This document shows, piece by piece, positions 34,206-42,854 of a DNA stretch of 64,000 nt (position 1 is its first letter; each line of letters opens with the position of its first letter). The position numbers were made by a program, and so were the translations under genes. The stretch comes from Dactylosporangium vinaceum (GTDB lineage Bacteria > Actinomycetota > Actinomycetes > Mycobacteriales > Micromonosporaceae): positions 10,292,001-10,356,000 of the forward strand of contig NZ_CP061913.1 in NCBI RefSeq assembly GCF_019904175.1, read 5' to 3'. The notes beneath the pieces are model-generated. The model ran no database searches and was not told the origin of the DNA. It worked only from the letters and a program-made list of their open reading frames with translations.

Positions 34206-35174
34206 GTGAGCGTGGTGACCGCCAAAACCGGCGTGCCCGCCGCCGACAAGCCCAGGTTCGCGCGGGGCACCACACCGGCCAAGGCCCTCGTCCAGCTGGC
34301 CAAGGAGGGTGCCACCGGCGCCCTGACCGTGCACGGCGAGCCCGGCGGCGTGCTGTTCCTGCGCGACGGCCGGGTCAACGGCTGCGAGTCGCCGGCCGCC
34401 CCCAGCGTCGACCGGCTGCTCACCGCCTGCGAGAAGGTCGACGAGCGGGTCTGGGAGACCATCCCGTCCCGCCCGGCCCGCGCGCTCGTCGAGGGCGGCC
34501 ACGTCACCGCGGCCGAGATCGAGCTGTGCGCGCTGCAGGCGCTCTACGACGCCGCGTTCTTCGTGCTCAGCACCGCCCGGGCAGAGCTGCGCTTCGATGA
34601 AGGCATCGAGCACTGGCTCGGTGCGGACGGCACTGTGACAGCGGACCAGGTGTGCGACAGCGTCGCCCGGCAGCGGCGCATGCTCGACGAGGTGCACCCC
34701 TCCGAAGCAACCGACCTGGCACCGGTCGTACCGGTTCTGCGGCCGGGCCTCGACCGGGTGCTCCTGTCCGGCCTGCAGTGGGAGATCGTCCTGCACGCCG
34801 ACGGCCGGCGCACGCCGCAGGAGCTGGCCGGACTGCTGGGCCGGTCGGCCTATGCGGTGACGCTCGACGTGCGGCGGCTGGCCGCGGCCGGTCTGGTCAC
34901 GCCGCCGTCCCTGGAGGAGCCGTCAACCGCAGAGGAGCCGCTTTCGGTGGTACCGCCCGAGCCCGCACCGACCCCGCAGGAGGAGCCCCCGGCCGAGCCA
35001 CTGCCCCACCGGGTCCCCGGCACCTTCACGTTCGAGGAGCCCGCGGCCCCACGCGGGCGCCGCGAGCTGCCGGCCGGGGTCAGCGCACTGGCGGTGCTGC
35101 CCGGGGCGATCGACAAGTCACCGGACGACTCGCTACTGAAACGGATCCGCGCGGCGCTGCAAGCGCTGCGATGA
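34206..35174 (+). CDS. DUF4388 (PATAN) domain protein with C-terminal winged helix
   Basis: 322 residues, GTG start. Residues about 20-160 resemble the PATAN/DUF4388 domain (ALVQLAKEGATGALTVHGEP, GVLFLRDGRVNGCES, then ALQALYDAAFFVL). Residues about 180-235 look like a winged helix (LDRVLLSGLQWEIVLHADGR, RTPQELAGLLGRSAYAVTLD). A Pro/Glu-rich linker and a short basic tail end it. PATAN domains occur in bacterial signalling proteins tied to surface behaviour. It sits between two roadblock genes, which suggests one signalling complex. Whether the winged helix binds DNA is unknown. Confidence 0.72.
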   Translation: MSVVTAKTGVPAADKPRFARGTTPAKALVQLAKEGATGALTVHGEPGGVLFLRDGRVNGCESPAAPSVDRLLTACEKVDERVWETIPSRPARALVEGGHVTAAEIELCALQALYDAAFFVLSTARAELRFDEGIEHWLGADGTVTADQVCDSVARQRRMLDEVHPSEATDLAPVVPVLRPGLDRVLLSGLQWEIVLHADGRRTPQELAGLLGRSAYAVTLDVRRLAAAGLVTPPSLEEPSTAEEPLSVVPPEPAPTPQEEPPAEPLPHRVPGTFTFEEPAAPRGRRELPAGVSALAVLPGAIDKSPDDSLLKRIRAALQALR

Positions 35175-35235
35175 GCCGGGCGACGGCCACCTCGGCACAG
35201 ATGCCGGGCCGCCGCAGAGAGGAGGAGACGACTCG

Positions 35236-35661
35236 ATGAGGACCGACGCGGAGCTTCGCGGCGAGCTGCTCTCAGAGCTCAGCCGGCTGCGGCGGGCGGT
35301 ACCGGAGATCACCGGATGCCTCGTCGCCAGCACCGACGGACTGCTCATTGCCGACGACGCCCAGGCGCTCGTCGTCGAGGGTGTCGCCGCGCTGGCCGCG
35401 GCCTGCCTCGGCGTGAGCCAGCGGATCGCCGACAGCGCCGGTCACGAGGACTTTCAGGAGGTGCTCATCAGCAGTACCGGAGGGCACGTCGCGATGTACA
35501 TGGCCGGCCACGGCGCGGTCCTGGTCCTCCTGGCCCGGGCCGACGCGAACGTGGCCCGGCTGCACCACGAGGCCCGGCGCGCCACCGCGGTGGTGTCCCG
35601 GGTGATGGCCGACGCCGCGCTGAGCTTTGCGCAGGCCGTGCCGGAGCCGGCGGCATGGTGA
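35236..35661 (+). CDS. Roadblock/LC7 domain protein (MglB/CvnB-like)
   Basis: 141 residues with ATG start and GAGGAGACGACTCG upstream. The fold is clear: a leading helix (ELRGELLSELSRLRRAVPEI), TGCLVASTDGLLIADD, helix VEGVAALAAACLGVSQRIAD and the strand pair VLISSTGGHVAMYMAG. This matches CvnB of Streptomyces conservons and MglB. In conservons it partners a GTPase (CvnD), a kinase-like CvnA and DUF742 (CvnC); none of these is nearby. It may work with the PATAN protein instead. Confidence 0.85.
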   Translation: MRTDAELRGELLSELSRLRRAVPEITGCLVASTDGLLIADDAQALVVEGVAALAAACLGVSQRIADSAGHEDFQEVLISSTGGHVAMYMAGHGAVLVLLARADANVARLHHEARRATAVVSRVMADAALSFAQAVPEPAAW

Positions 35662-35747
35662 GCCGCAGCGGTGGCGCCCACCGCCGACCCCGACGAACTA
35701 CCGAACCTTCCCTTCCTTCCCCCAGCAACACACTCTCGGAGGTAGCC

Positions 35748-36119
35748 ATGGCGGACATGGAAACTGCACTCAAGGAACTCATGCAGATCGACGGCGCGGT
35801 GGGCGTGGCCCTCGTCGACTACAACAGCGGCATGGCCCTGGGCGTCCTCGGCGGCTCGAAGGACCTCGACCTCACGGTCGCCGCGGCCGGCAACACGGAC
35901 GTGGTCCGGGCCAAGATGCGCACGATCGAGATGCTGAACCTGAAGGACGGCATCGAGGACATCCTGATCACGCTGGCCGGCCAGTATCACCTGATCCGCC
36001 CCGTCACGGGCCGCTCAGGCAAGGGCCTGTTCCTGTACCTGGCCCTCAACCGCCAGCGCGCCAACCTCGCCCTGGCCCGCCACACCCTCTCCCGCGTCGA
36101 GGACGACATGGAGGTCTGA
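35748..36119 (+). CDS. Roadblock/LC7-like protein, copy 2
   Basis: 123 residues; ATG with CGGAGGTAGCC upstream. A paralogue of the first gene in the cluster over its whole length (IDGAVGVALVDYNSGMALGV, then IEDILITLAGQYHLIRPV and LFLYLALNRQRANLALARH). The two differ from the canonical CvnB-like gene between them, so at least two roadblock subfamilies are present and could form heterodimers. Gap to the preceding gene is 86 bases. Confidence 0.82.
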   Translation: MADMETALKELMQIDGAVGVALVDYNSGMALGVLGGSKDLDLTVAAAGNTDVVRAKMRTIEMLNLKDGIEDILITLAGQYHLIRPVTGRSGKGLFLYLALNRQRANLALARHTLSRVEDDMEV

Positions 36120-36318
36120 GGACCTTCCGCAGCCACCCGCCCCGCCACCGCGAAGCCGGTCGGCGGGGCGGCTCGGCACCCCCACCGCTCCCACATCTCC
36201 GCGAGTCCGCCCCAGCCGAGTTCCCCGGCCGGGCGGCGGAACAGGACCCGTTGGTGGGCGAGGCGGCGGGGTCCGGGAACGTGGACCAGGACGCGTACGC
36301 CTCCGGTGCCGAGCGTCC

Positions 36319-36750
36319 TTACCAGCTCGCGGACCAGGTGTACCAGGGCCCGTCGAGCATCCGGAACCGCGGCCCCTCCCAGGAGCCGTTGCCGAGCCCG
36401 GTGCCGAAGCCGCCGGGGAAGTACCCCCAGCCGACATCGTCGAAGCCCAGCAGCGTCTCGTATTCGCCGGCGTAGAAGATGTAGCCGCCGTCGACGGCGT
36501 ACGCACTGCCGATCTTGCACGCCCCGATCAGATCGGGCACCGTGACCGGATCGAACAGGTCATCCCCGCCGCGCGGCGCCGGCAGCCCTTGGACGAACGC
36601 ATCGAACGCCTCCCGCTGGAAACAGCCGGGGAACGCCTGCGCCTCCCGCGCCCGCTCCTGCGCCAGGAACAGCACGCCGACCCCGATCATCGCGCCGACG
36701 AGGACCCCGAGCACCATTCCGACCATGATCAGCCAACGGGTGACGCTCAT
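36319..36750 (-). CDS. Small single-pass membrane protein of unknown function
   Basis: 143 residues from ATG 36750. One membrane helix (about 5-30, WLIMVGMVLGVLVGAMIGVG) is followed by an outside domain rich in Gly, Phe, Tyr and Trp (YFPGGFGTGLGNGSW, then GPWYTWSASW at the end). There is no lipobox and only two cysteines, which could pair. No homologue comes to mind. It is preceded by the ppdK terminator, so it has its own promoter. Confidence 0.6.
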   Translation of the reverse strand: MSVTRWLIMVGMVLGVLVGAMIGVGVLFLAQERAREAQAFPGCFQREAFDAFVQGLPAPRGGDDLFDPVTVPDLIGACKIGSAYAVDGGYIFYAGEYETLLGFDDVGWGYFPGGFGTGLGNGSWEGPRFRMLDGPWYTWSASW

Positions 36751-36811
36751 AGCCGCGCAGTCTGCCAAATTCCGGCCCGCTCCGGTGTCCCGCGACGCTC
36801 CGGCCAGGGCA

Positions 36812-36845
36812 GAGAAGGCCGGGGCGCCGTTGCCCCGGCCTTCTC
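36812..36845 (-). terminator. Terminator of ppdK
   Basis: GAGAAGGCCGGGGC and GCCCCGGCCTTCTC form a 14-bp perfect stem with a six-base loop, 53 bases past the ppdK stop. It is the strongest terminator in the window. Confidence 0.85.
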
Positions 36846-36897
36846 CGATGCTCACCGAGGACTCGAAACCCGGTGAACTACTACCGTTCCGCTCACA

Positions 36898-39552
36898 TCA
36901 TCGGGAGTCGGAGCCGGTGGACTCGATCGCGGCGCGGCCTGCCTCCAGGCGGGCGACCGGGACGCGGAACGGTGAGCAGGACACGTAGTCCAGGCCCACC
37001 TCGTGGAAGAAGTGCACGGAGTCCGGGTCGCCGCCGTGTTCGCCGCAGACGCCGAAGTGCAGGTCCGGGCGGGCGGCCCGGCCCTCGTCGACGGCGATGC
37101 GGACCAGCCGGCCCACCCCGTCGCGGTCGATGGACTCGAAGGGCGAGACGCCGAAGATGCCGAGCTCGAGGTACCGCCAGAAGAAGGCTCCTTCGACATC
37201 GTCCCGGGAGAAGCCCCAGCCCATCTGGGTGAGGTCGTTCGTCCCGAACGAGAAGAAGTCGGCGGCCTGCGCGATGTCGCCCGCCGTGAGGGCGGCCCGG
37301 GGCACCTCGATCATGGTGCCGATCTTCACGTCGACGGCGAACTCGCCGATGATCTTCTCGGCCTCGGCCCGGATGGTCTCCAGCTCCTGGACCGCGCCGA
37401 CAAGCGGGACCATGATCTCCGGGTGGGAGTCCGGGACCGCGGCCGCGGCCTGCACGATGGCCCGCACCTGCATGGCGAACAGGCCCGGGATGACCAGGCC
37501 GAGGCGGACGCCGCGCAGGCCGAGCATGGGGTTGGCCTCGTGCATGCGGCGTACGGCGTCGAGGAGGTCGCGGTCGTGCCCCGGGTCCTCGCCCCGCTCC
37601 TCGGCCACGGCGACCTTCACCGCGAGCTGCTCCAGGGGCGGCAGGAACTCGTGCAGCGGCGGGTCGATGAGCCGGACCGTCACCGGCAGGCCGGCCATCT
37701 CCCGGAACAGCTCGATGAAGTCGTCGCGCTGCAGCGGCAGCAGTTCGGCCAGGGCGGCCTCGCGCTTCACGGGGTCGCTCTGGGCCAGGATCAGCCGCTC
37801 GACAAGCTCGCGGCGCGGCCCGAGGAACATGTGCTCGGTGCGGCACAGGCCCACGCCCTGCGCGCCGAAGCGCCGGGCCCGGGCCGCGTCCGCGCCGGTG
37901 TCGGCGTTGGTGCGCACCCGCAGCCGGCGCCGCTCGTCGGCGTGGGTGAGGATGCGGTGGACCGCGGCCACGAGCGCGTCGGCCTGCGGGTCGAGCGTGC
38001 CCTCGAAGTACTGCACGACGGGCGAGGGCTGCACGGGGACCTCCCCGAGGTACACCCGGCCGGTCGTGCCGTCGACGGAGATGACGTCGCCCTCGGAGAC
38101 CACGTGGCCGTCCACAGTGAACTGTCCCTTGTGGAGGTTAACGTCGAGCTCGTCGGCGCCGCACACGCACGTCTTGCCCATGCCGCGGGCGACGACAGCG
38201 GCGTGCGAGGTCTTCCCGCCGCGGCTGGTCAGGATGCCCTGGGCGGCGATCATGCCGGGCAGGTCGTCGGGGTTGGTCTCCCGGCGCACCAGGATGACCG
38301 CCTCGCCCTCCTTGGCCATCGCCACCGCGTGCTGCGCGTCGAAGACGGCCTTGCCGACGGCTGCGCCGGGTGACGCGCCGACGCCCCGGGTGAGCTGCTC
38401 GGGCGCGCCGCCGAGGTCGAACGTCGGGAACATCAGCTGGGCCAGCTGCGCCCCGGTGACCCGCTGCACCGCCTCGTCGAGGTCGATGACGCCCTCGTCG
38501 ACGAGGTGGGTGGCGATCACGAACGCGGCGGCCGCGGTGCGCTTGCCGACCCGGGTCTGCAGCATCCAGAGCTTGCCGCGCTCGATGGTGAACTCGATGT
38601 CGCAGAGGTCCTTGTAGTGCTCCTCGAGGGTGGCCATGATCGACATGAGCTCGTCGTAGGAGGCCTTGTCGCGCTGCTCGAGGTCCTGCAGCGGCACGGT
38701 GTTGCGGATGCCGGCCACGACGTCCTCGCCCTGGGCGTTGGCGAGGTAGTCGCCGTAGACCCCGCGCTCACCGGTGGCCGGGTCGCGGGTGAACGCCACA
38801 CCGGTCCCGGAGTCGGCGCCCAGGTTGCCGAACACCATCGCCACCACGTTCACCGCGGTGCCGAGGTTCGACGGGATGCGCTCCTGGCGGCGGTACAGCA
38901 CCGCGCGATCGGCGTTCCAGGACCGGAACACCGCCCCGATGGCCAGGTCGAGCTGTTCGCGGGGGTCCTGGGGGAAGTCGCGCCCGGTGTGCTCACGGAA
39001 GATCCGCTTGTAGTCGCCGACCAGTTCCCGGAGGTGTTCCGCCTGCAGCCCCACGTCCTCGCGGGTACCGGCCCGGCGCTTCACATCGTCGAGGGCGTGC
39101 TCGAACTCGGCGCCCGGCACGTCGCAGACGGTCTTGCCGAACATCTGGATGAGCCGGCGGTAGGAGTCCCAGGCGAACCGCTCGTCCCCGCCGGCCTGCG
39201 CCGCGAGCCCCGCGACGCTGGCGTCGGTGAGCCCGACGTTGAGGACCGTCTCCATCATGCCGGGCATCGAGAACTTCGCGCCCGAGCGCACCGAGACCAG
39301 CAGCGGGTCCTCGGAGTCGCCGAGGCGGCGCCCCATCTTCTGCTCGAGGGCGGCGAGGTGCTCGGAGATCTCACGCTGGCCCGGCACGTCGCCGGTGTCG
39401 AGGAATGCGCGGCAGGCATCGGTCGTGATCGTGAACCCGGGTGGGACCGGCAGCCCGAGGTTTGTCATCTCCGCCAGGTTGGCGCCCTTGCCACCGAGCA
39501 GGTCCTTCAGGTCGCGGTTGCCCTCTTCGAAGTCGTACACGAACTTGCGCAC
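36898..39552 (-). CDS. ppdK: Pyruvate, phosphate dikinase
   Basis: Interconverts pyruvate + ATP + Pi with PEP + AMP + PPi. 884 residues from GTG 39552, which has GGAGG five bases upstream; the longer frame to 39717 gives non-family residues. Landmarks are the ATP-grasp start FEEGNRDLKDLLGGKGANLA, the phospho-histidine segment GGKTSHAAVVARGMGKTCVC, and the C-terminal PEP/pyruvate barrel with TNADTGADAARARRFGAQGV and the catalytic Cys in DYVSCSPFRVP. No PPDK regulatory protein gene is adjacent. It is divergent from dus across 221 bases. Confidence 0.97.
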   Translation of the reverse strand: MRKFVYDFEEGNRDLKDLLGGKGANLAEMTNLGLPVPPGFTITTDACRAFLDTGDVPGQREISEHLAALEQKMGRRLGDSEDPLLVSVRSGAKFSMPGMMETVLNVGLTDASVAGLAAQAGGDERFAWDSYRRLIQMFGKTVCDVPGAEFEHALDDVKRRAGTREDVGLQAEHLRELVGDYKRIFREHTGRDFPQDPREQLDLAIGAVFRSWNADRAVLYRRQERIPSNLGTAVNVVAMVFGNLGADSGTGVAFTRDPATGERGVYGDYLANAQGEDVVAGIRNTVPLQDLEQRDKASYDELMSIMATLEEHYKDLCDIEFTIERGKLWMLQTRVGKRTAAAAFVIATHLVDEGVIDLDEAVQRVTGAQLAQLMFPTFDLGGAPEQLTRGVGASPGAAVGKAVFDAQHAVAMAKEGEAVILVRRETNPDDLPGMIAAQGILTSRGGKTSHAAVVARGMGKTCVCGADELDVNLHKGQFTVDGHVVSEGDVISVDGTTGRVYLGEVPVQPSPVVQYFEGTLDPQADALVAAVHRILTHADERRRLRVRTNADTGADAARARRFGAQGVGLCRTEHMFLGPRRELVERLILAQSDPVKREAALAELLPLQRDDFIELFREMAGLPVTVRLIDPPLHEFLPPLEQLAVKVAVAEERGEDPGHDRDLLDAVRRMHEANPMLGLRGVRLGLVIPGLFAMQVRAIVQAAAAVPDSHPEIMVPLVGAVQELETIRAEAEKIIGEFAVDVKIGTMIEVPRAALTAGDIAQAADFFSFGTNDLTQMGWGFSRDDVEGAFFWRYLELGIFGVSPFESIDRDGVGRLVRIAVDEGRAARPDLHFGVCGEHGGDPDSVHFFHEVGLDYVSCSPFRVPVARLEAGRAAIESTGSDSR

Positions 39553-39726
39553 AACGCCTCCATACCCACTGAGCCATCGTTTAGGTCCTGGGTGTGCCGG
39601 ACACCGTAAGTCGCTTTCCAGCCGCCGTGCCATGCCCGGTGACAAGTCGCACAGGAAACGGCACAAGCAGCGATTTTCACTGCAATTGGGAGCGGTACCA
39701 CGAGCACGAATGCGCATTCATGCAAA

Positions 39727-39738
39727 GAGAGCGCTCTC
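39727..39738. promoter_or_regulatory. LacI-type palindrome between ppdK and dus
   Basis: GAGAGCGCTCTC is a perfect palindrome with the central GAGCGCTC found in operators of LacI-family repressors such as CebR. It is 35 bases before the dus start and 174 bases before ppdK. No LacI-family gene is in the window. Confidence 0.4.
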
Positions 39739-39773
39739 ACTGGCCGCACGTTCGGTCATGAGACGATGAGGGG

Positions 39774-40895
39774 GTGACATTGCAGCTCGGACCCCACGTC
39801 GTCGACCCGCCCGTCGTGCTCGCCCCCATGGCCGGCATCACCAACGTGGCGTTCCGGCGACTGTGCCGCGAACAGGGCGCCGGCCTCTACGTCTGCGAAA
39901 TGATCACGACGCGAGCCCTCGTCGAGCGCAATCCGAAGACCATGTCGATGATCCAGTTCGGCGCCGACGAGCGCCCGCGCAGCCTCCAGCTCTACGGCGT
40001 CGACCCGGCCACCATCCGCAAGGCCGTGGAGATGATCGTCGACCAGGACCTGGCCGACCACATCGACATGAACTTCGGCTGCTCGGTCCCGAAGGTCACC
40101 CGCCGCGGCGGCGGCTCGGCCCTGCCGTGGAAGCGCGGCCTGTTCGCCTCGATCGTCTCGGCCGCCGTCTCCGCTGCCGCTCCGGCCGGCATTCCGGTCA
40201 CCGTCAAAATGCGCATCGGCATCGACGACGATCACCGCACAATGCTCGACGCCGGCCACATCGCCCAGGAGGCGGGCGCCGCCTGGGTCGCCCTGCACGC
40301 CCGCACCGCCGCCCAGCGCTACTCCGGCGAGGCCGACTGGTCGGCGATCGCCGAGCTGAAGCAGTCGCTCGACATCCCGGTGCTGGGCAACGGCGACATC
40401 TGGGAGGCCGAAGACGCCCTGCGCATGATGGCCGAGACCGGCTGCGACGGCGTCGTCATCGGGCGCGGCTGCCTGGGCCGCCCCTGGCTCTTCGCCGACC
40501 TGGCCGCCGCCTTCGCCGGCTCCCCCACCCGGGCCCTGCCCACCCAGGGCGAGGTGGCCGCCCTGATGCACCGCCACGCCACGCTCCTGGTCGAGTGGTG
40601 GGGCCGGGAGAAGGAGGGCGTCACCGACTTCCGCAAGCACGTGGCGTGGTACCTGAAGGGCTTCCCCGCCGGCGGCGAGCTCCGCGCCGCCATGGCCACC
40701 TCCTCGACCCTTGACGAACTGGCCGGCCTCCTGGCCCAGCTCGACCCGGACGTCCCCTTCCCCCGTGAGATCCTGGGCCAGCCGAGGGGCCGAACCGGCA
40801 CCCCCGCCCGAGTCGTCCTCCCCGACGGCTGGCTCAACGACCGCGACTCCGACCTCGTCCCCGAGGGCGCCGAGCTCGACGACTCCGGCGGCTGA
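39774..40895 (+). CDS. dusB: tRNA-dihydrouridine synthase (DusB-like)
   Basis: Reduces uridine to dihydrouridine in the tRNA D-loop using FMN and NADPH. 373 residues, GTG start. Landmarks are LAPMAGITNVAFRRLCREQG (FMN strand), LQLYGVDP, the active-site Cys103 in MNFGCSVPKVTRRGGGSAL, the HARTAAQRYSGEADW segment and GNGDIWEAEDALRMM. The helical C-terminal domain ends near residue 340, followed by a variable tail. Actinomycetes usually have one DusB-type enzyme. Confidence 0.95.
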   Translation: MTLQLGPHVVDPPVVLAPMAGITNVAFRRLCREQGAGLYVCEMITTRALVERNPKTMSMIQFGADERPRSLQLYGVDPATIRKAVEMIVDQDLADHIDMNFGCSVPKVTRRGGGSALPWKRGLFASIVSAAVSAAAPAGIPVTVKMRIGIDDDHRTMLDAGHIAQEAGAAWVALHARTAAQRYSGEADWSAIAELKQSLDIPVLGNGDIWEAEDALRMMAETGCDGVVIGRGCLGRPWLFADLAAAFAGSPTRALPTQGEVAALMHRHATLLVEWWGREKEGVTDFRKHVAWYLKGFPAGGELRAAMATSSTLDELAGLLAQLDPDVPFPREILGQPRGRTGTPARVVLPDGWLNDRDSDLVPEGAELDDSGG

Positions 40896-40914
40896 TTTCG
40901 ACAGGCTGCCGTCT

Positions 40915-41425
40915 ATGGGGCTTCGCGGTGTGATGTTCGATGCCGGCGGGGTGTTGTTCGGGCCCGTCGGCGGGCGCTGGAATCCGCGGTACGACTTCGA
41001 ATGCATTGTGCTGCGCCACCGTCCGGGCATCGCGTCGTTCGCGGACGCCATCGCCGCCGGGCAGCGGTTCCTGGACGAGTCGACCACCACGCCGGCCGCA
41101 GCGACTATCACCGGGTGATGCCGGCCGCGCTCGGCGTCAAGCCGTCGGCCGCGCTGCTCGACGAGTTGGACGCGCCGGCACGAGGGCCGCTCGTCGAGGG
41201 TTCGCCATCTCCGAAGTGCTCGGCTGCAACAAGCCTGACCCGCGCATGTACGCCGAGGGCCGGCGGCTGCTCGACCTGCCCGCCGGCGATTGCCTGTTCA
41301 TCGACGACGACCCGGCGCTCGTTGCGGCGGCGCGGGAGCTCGGCTACCAGGGGCTGACGCTCGACCGCACCGCCGCGGCCGCCGGGGAAGGGGTCATCAC
41401 GAGCCTCGAAGCGATCGCGCCCTAG
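40915..41425 (+). pseudogene. Broken HAD-family hydrolase gene
   Basis: Three frames together look like one HAD protein. The first from ATG 40915 gives MGLRGVMFDAGGVLFGPVGG to about 41095. A second gives DYHRVMPAALGVKPSAALLD up to about 41195. A third gives FAISEVLGCNKPDPRMYAEG and DCLFIDDDPALVAAARELGY to the stop at 41425. The expected catalytic DxD nucleophile motif is FDAGG, and the late motif KPDPRMY...FIDDD is intact. At least two frameshifts plus a deletion separate the pieces. Either a true pseudogene or sequencing errors. Confidence 0.7.
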
Positions 41426-42159
41426 GCGGCCCGGCGTGACGGGGAGTCGGCCCGGGCCTGGCCCTGGATCAGGCGCAGGCGGGACGGGGCCGGCGCCGCG
41501 GGCTCCTCGACCGCGTCCAGGGCGGCCGGGCGGCGCCACTGCCACGGCGGGCCCTGGCGGTTCGCCGGTGGGCGGCCGGGGTCGAGGGCCGGGCGGGACA
41601 GGGCCAGCACGATGCCGTAGCCGGCCAGCACGAAGCCGTGGCTGATCAGGCGGGTCGTCTCGACCGTGCCGTTCATGAGGTCGCTAGCGCTGAGCAGTAC
41701 CAGCAGGGCCACGAACGCGGTGAGCATCGGCAGGGCGCCGGAGGGGGTGGCGCGGCGGGTGGCGATCCAGGCGAAGCCGGCGCCGATGGCCACGTTCCAC
41801 GCGGCCGACTCGTGGAAGACGTGGCCGGAGCCGTGCAGGTGGTTGGTGCTCGCGGCGGTCGCGGCCTGGGCGATGCCGAGCATGAACTGGGCCAGGCCGA
41901 ACACGCCGAGCAGCACCCGCAGCGCCAGCACCAGCCGGCGGTGGCCGCGCTTGAAGCCGGCGAGCAGGGTCGGCACGGGTGGCGGGGTGCCGGGCAGCGG
42001 TTGCAGGCGCACGAGCCGGGTCACGGCCATCGCGTCGTGCTCCCATGTGCGGCAGGCCGGGCACGCCGCCAGGTGGGCGTCGGTCAGCGCCGGCTCGATC
42101 GGTTCGTCCTCGCCGTCGAGCCGGGCCGACAGCGCCTCGCGGTACCGCTCACACTCCAC
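41422..42159 (-). CDS. Zinc-finger (zf-HC2-like) membrane protein, anti-sigma-like
   Basis: 245 residues. The N-terminus has the anti-sigma zinc pattern Cys3...His29-x3-Cys33-x2-Cys36 (TDAHLAACPACRTW). About four or five membrane segments follow (starting RLVLALRVLLGVFGLAQFML, plus three more to about 200), then a Pro/Arg-rich cytosolic tail. Multi-pass zf-HC2 proteins often bind ECF sigma factors, but no sigma gene adjoins it. It follows the TetR gene by 37 bases on the same strand and could be co-transcribed. Confidence 0.75.
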   Translation of the reverse strand: MECERYREALSARLDGEDEPIEPALTDAHLAACPACRTWEHDAMAVTRLVRLQPLPGTPPPVPTLLAGFKRGHRRLVLALRVLLGVFGLAQFMLGIAQAATAASTNHLHGSGHVFHESAAWNVAIGAGFAWIATRRATPSGALPMLTAFVALLVLLSASDLMNGTVETTRLISHGFVLAGYGIVLALSRPALDPGRPPANRQGPPWQWRRPAALDAVEEPAAPAPSRLRLIQGQARADSPSRRAA

Positions 42160-42196
42160 GTCTGGATTGTCGCCGGGCCGACCGCGTTAGTTCCAC

Positions 42197-42790
42197 TCAG
42201 GTTTCCGCAAGCGCCCGCGTCCACAGGTGCAGCAGCGTGTCGACAAGGACTTTCCGGTCGTCGAACGGCGCCACCCCGCTCGCCGCCAGGTAGTAGAGCC
42301 GCTCCCCCAGCCAGGTCAGCGACGCGGCCAGCGCGGGCAGGTCGACGCCGGGCAGCCGCTGCTCGAACAGCCTGATCCGGGCCAGCGTGGCCTGCGTGAA
42401 CGTCTCCATCTGGGCCAGCCACAGGGCGCGCAGCTGCGGGTCGGAGCCCCAGCTCTCCACGATCGCCCGCAGCACCCCGGCGTTGGCCAGCCACAGTCCG
42501 GCCCCGGCGTCGATGCCCTGCCGCAGCGCCTCCCGCGGATCGGCGGAGCCGGACACCCACGGCTCGGCGGCGGCGTGGCCCTGCCCGACGGCCTGCCGGA
42601 CCAGCTCGGCCAGGGCGGCCTGCTTGCTCGCGAAGTAGAAGTAGAAGCTCGCCCGGGCGACCCCGGCGGCGGCGATGATCTCGGCGACGCTTATCGAGTC
42701 GAAGGTGCGGGCGTCGAGCAGTTCGCGCAGCGCGTCAAGGATGCGGTCGCGCAGCTCCCCATCCACGGGCACATCACGGCGGGCGGTCAC
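42197..42790 (-). CDS. TetR-family transcriptional regulator (EthR-like)
   Basis: 197 residues. The N-terminal helix-turn-helix is LRDRILDALRELLDARTFDS then ISVAEIIAAAGVARASFYFY. The C-terminal domain (about 70-195) has the helical layout of TetR_C EthR-type ligand domains. It is divergent from the VOC-aldo/keto reductase pair across a short gap that contains a strong dyad at 42817-42833, so it probably represses those genes and itself. Confidence 0.88.
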   Translation of the reverse strand: MTARRDVPVDGELRDRILDALRELLDARTFDSISVAEIIAAAGVARASFYFYFASKQAALAELVRQAVGQGHAAAEPWVSGSADPREALRQGIDAGAGLWLANAGVLRAIVESWGSDPQLRALWLAQMETFTQATLARIRLFEQRLPGVDLPALAASLTWLGERLYYLAASGVAPFDDRKVLVDTLLHLWTRALAET

Positions 42791-42816
42791 TTGAACACAC
42801 TACCTGGACACAGCGG

Positions 42817-42833
42817 CTGGACACTATGACCAG
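42817..42833. promoter_or_regulatory. Probable TetR operator
   Basis: CTGGACACTATGACCAG is a 17-base dyad around a central T; six of eight position pairs match. An extra half-site CTGGACAC occurs as a direct repeat at 42804-42811. It sits in the 64-base gap between the TetR gene and the VOC gene. Confidence 0.55.
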
Positions 42834-42854
42834 ACAGATTGTATGGTCCTACGC

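Noticed and set aside
33731..36119. Complete conservon (cvnABCD)
   Set aside because: No histidine-kinase-like CvnA, DUF742 CvnC or GTPase CvnD gene is present; only roadblock-type and PATAN proteins are.
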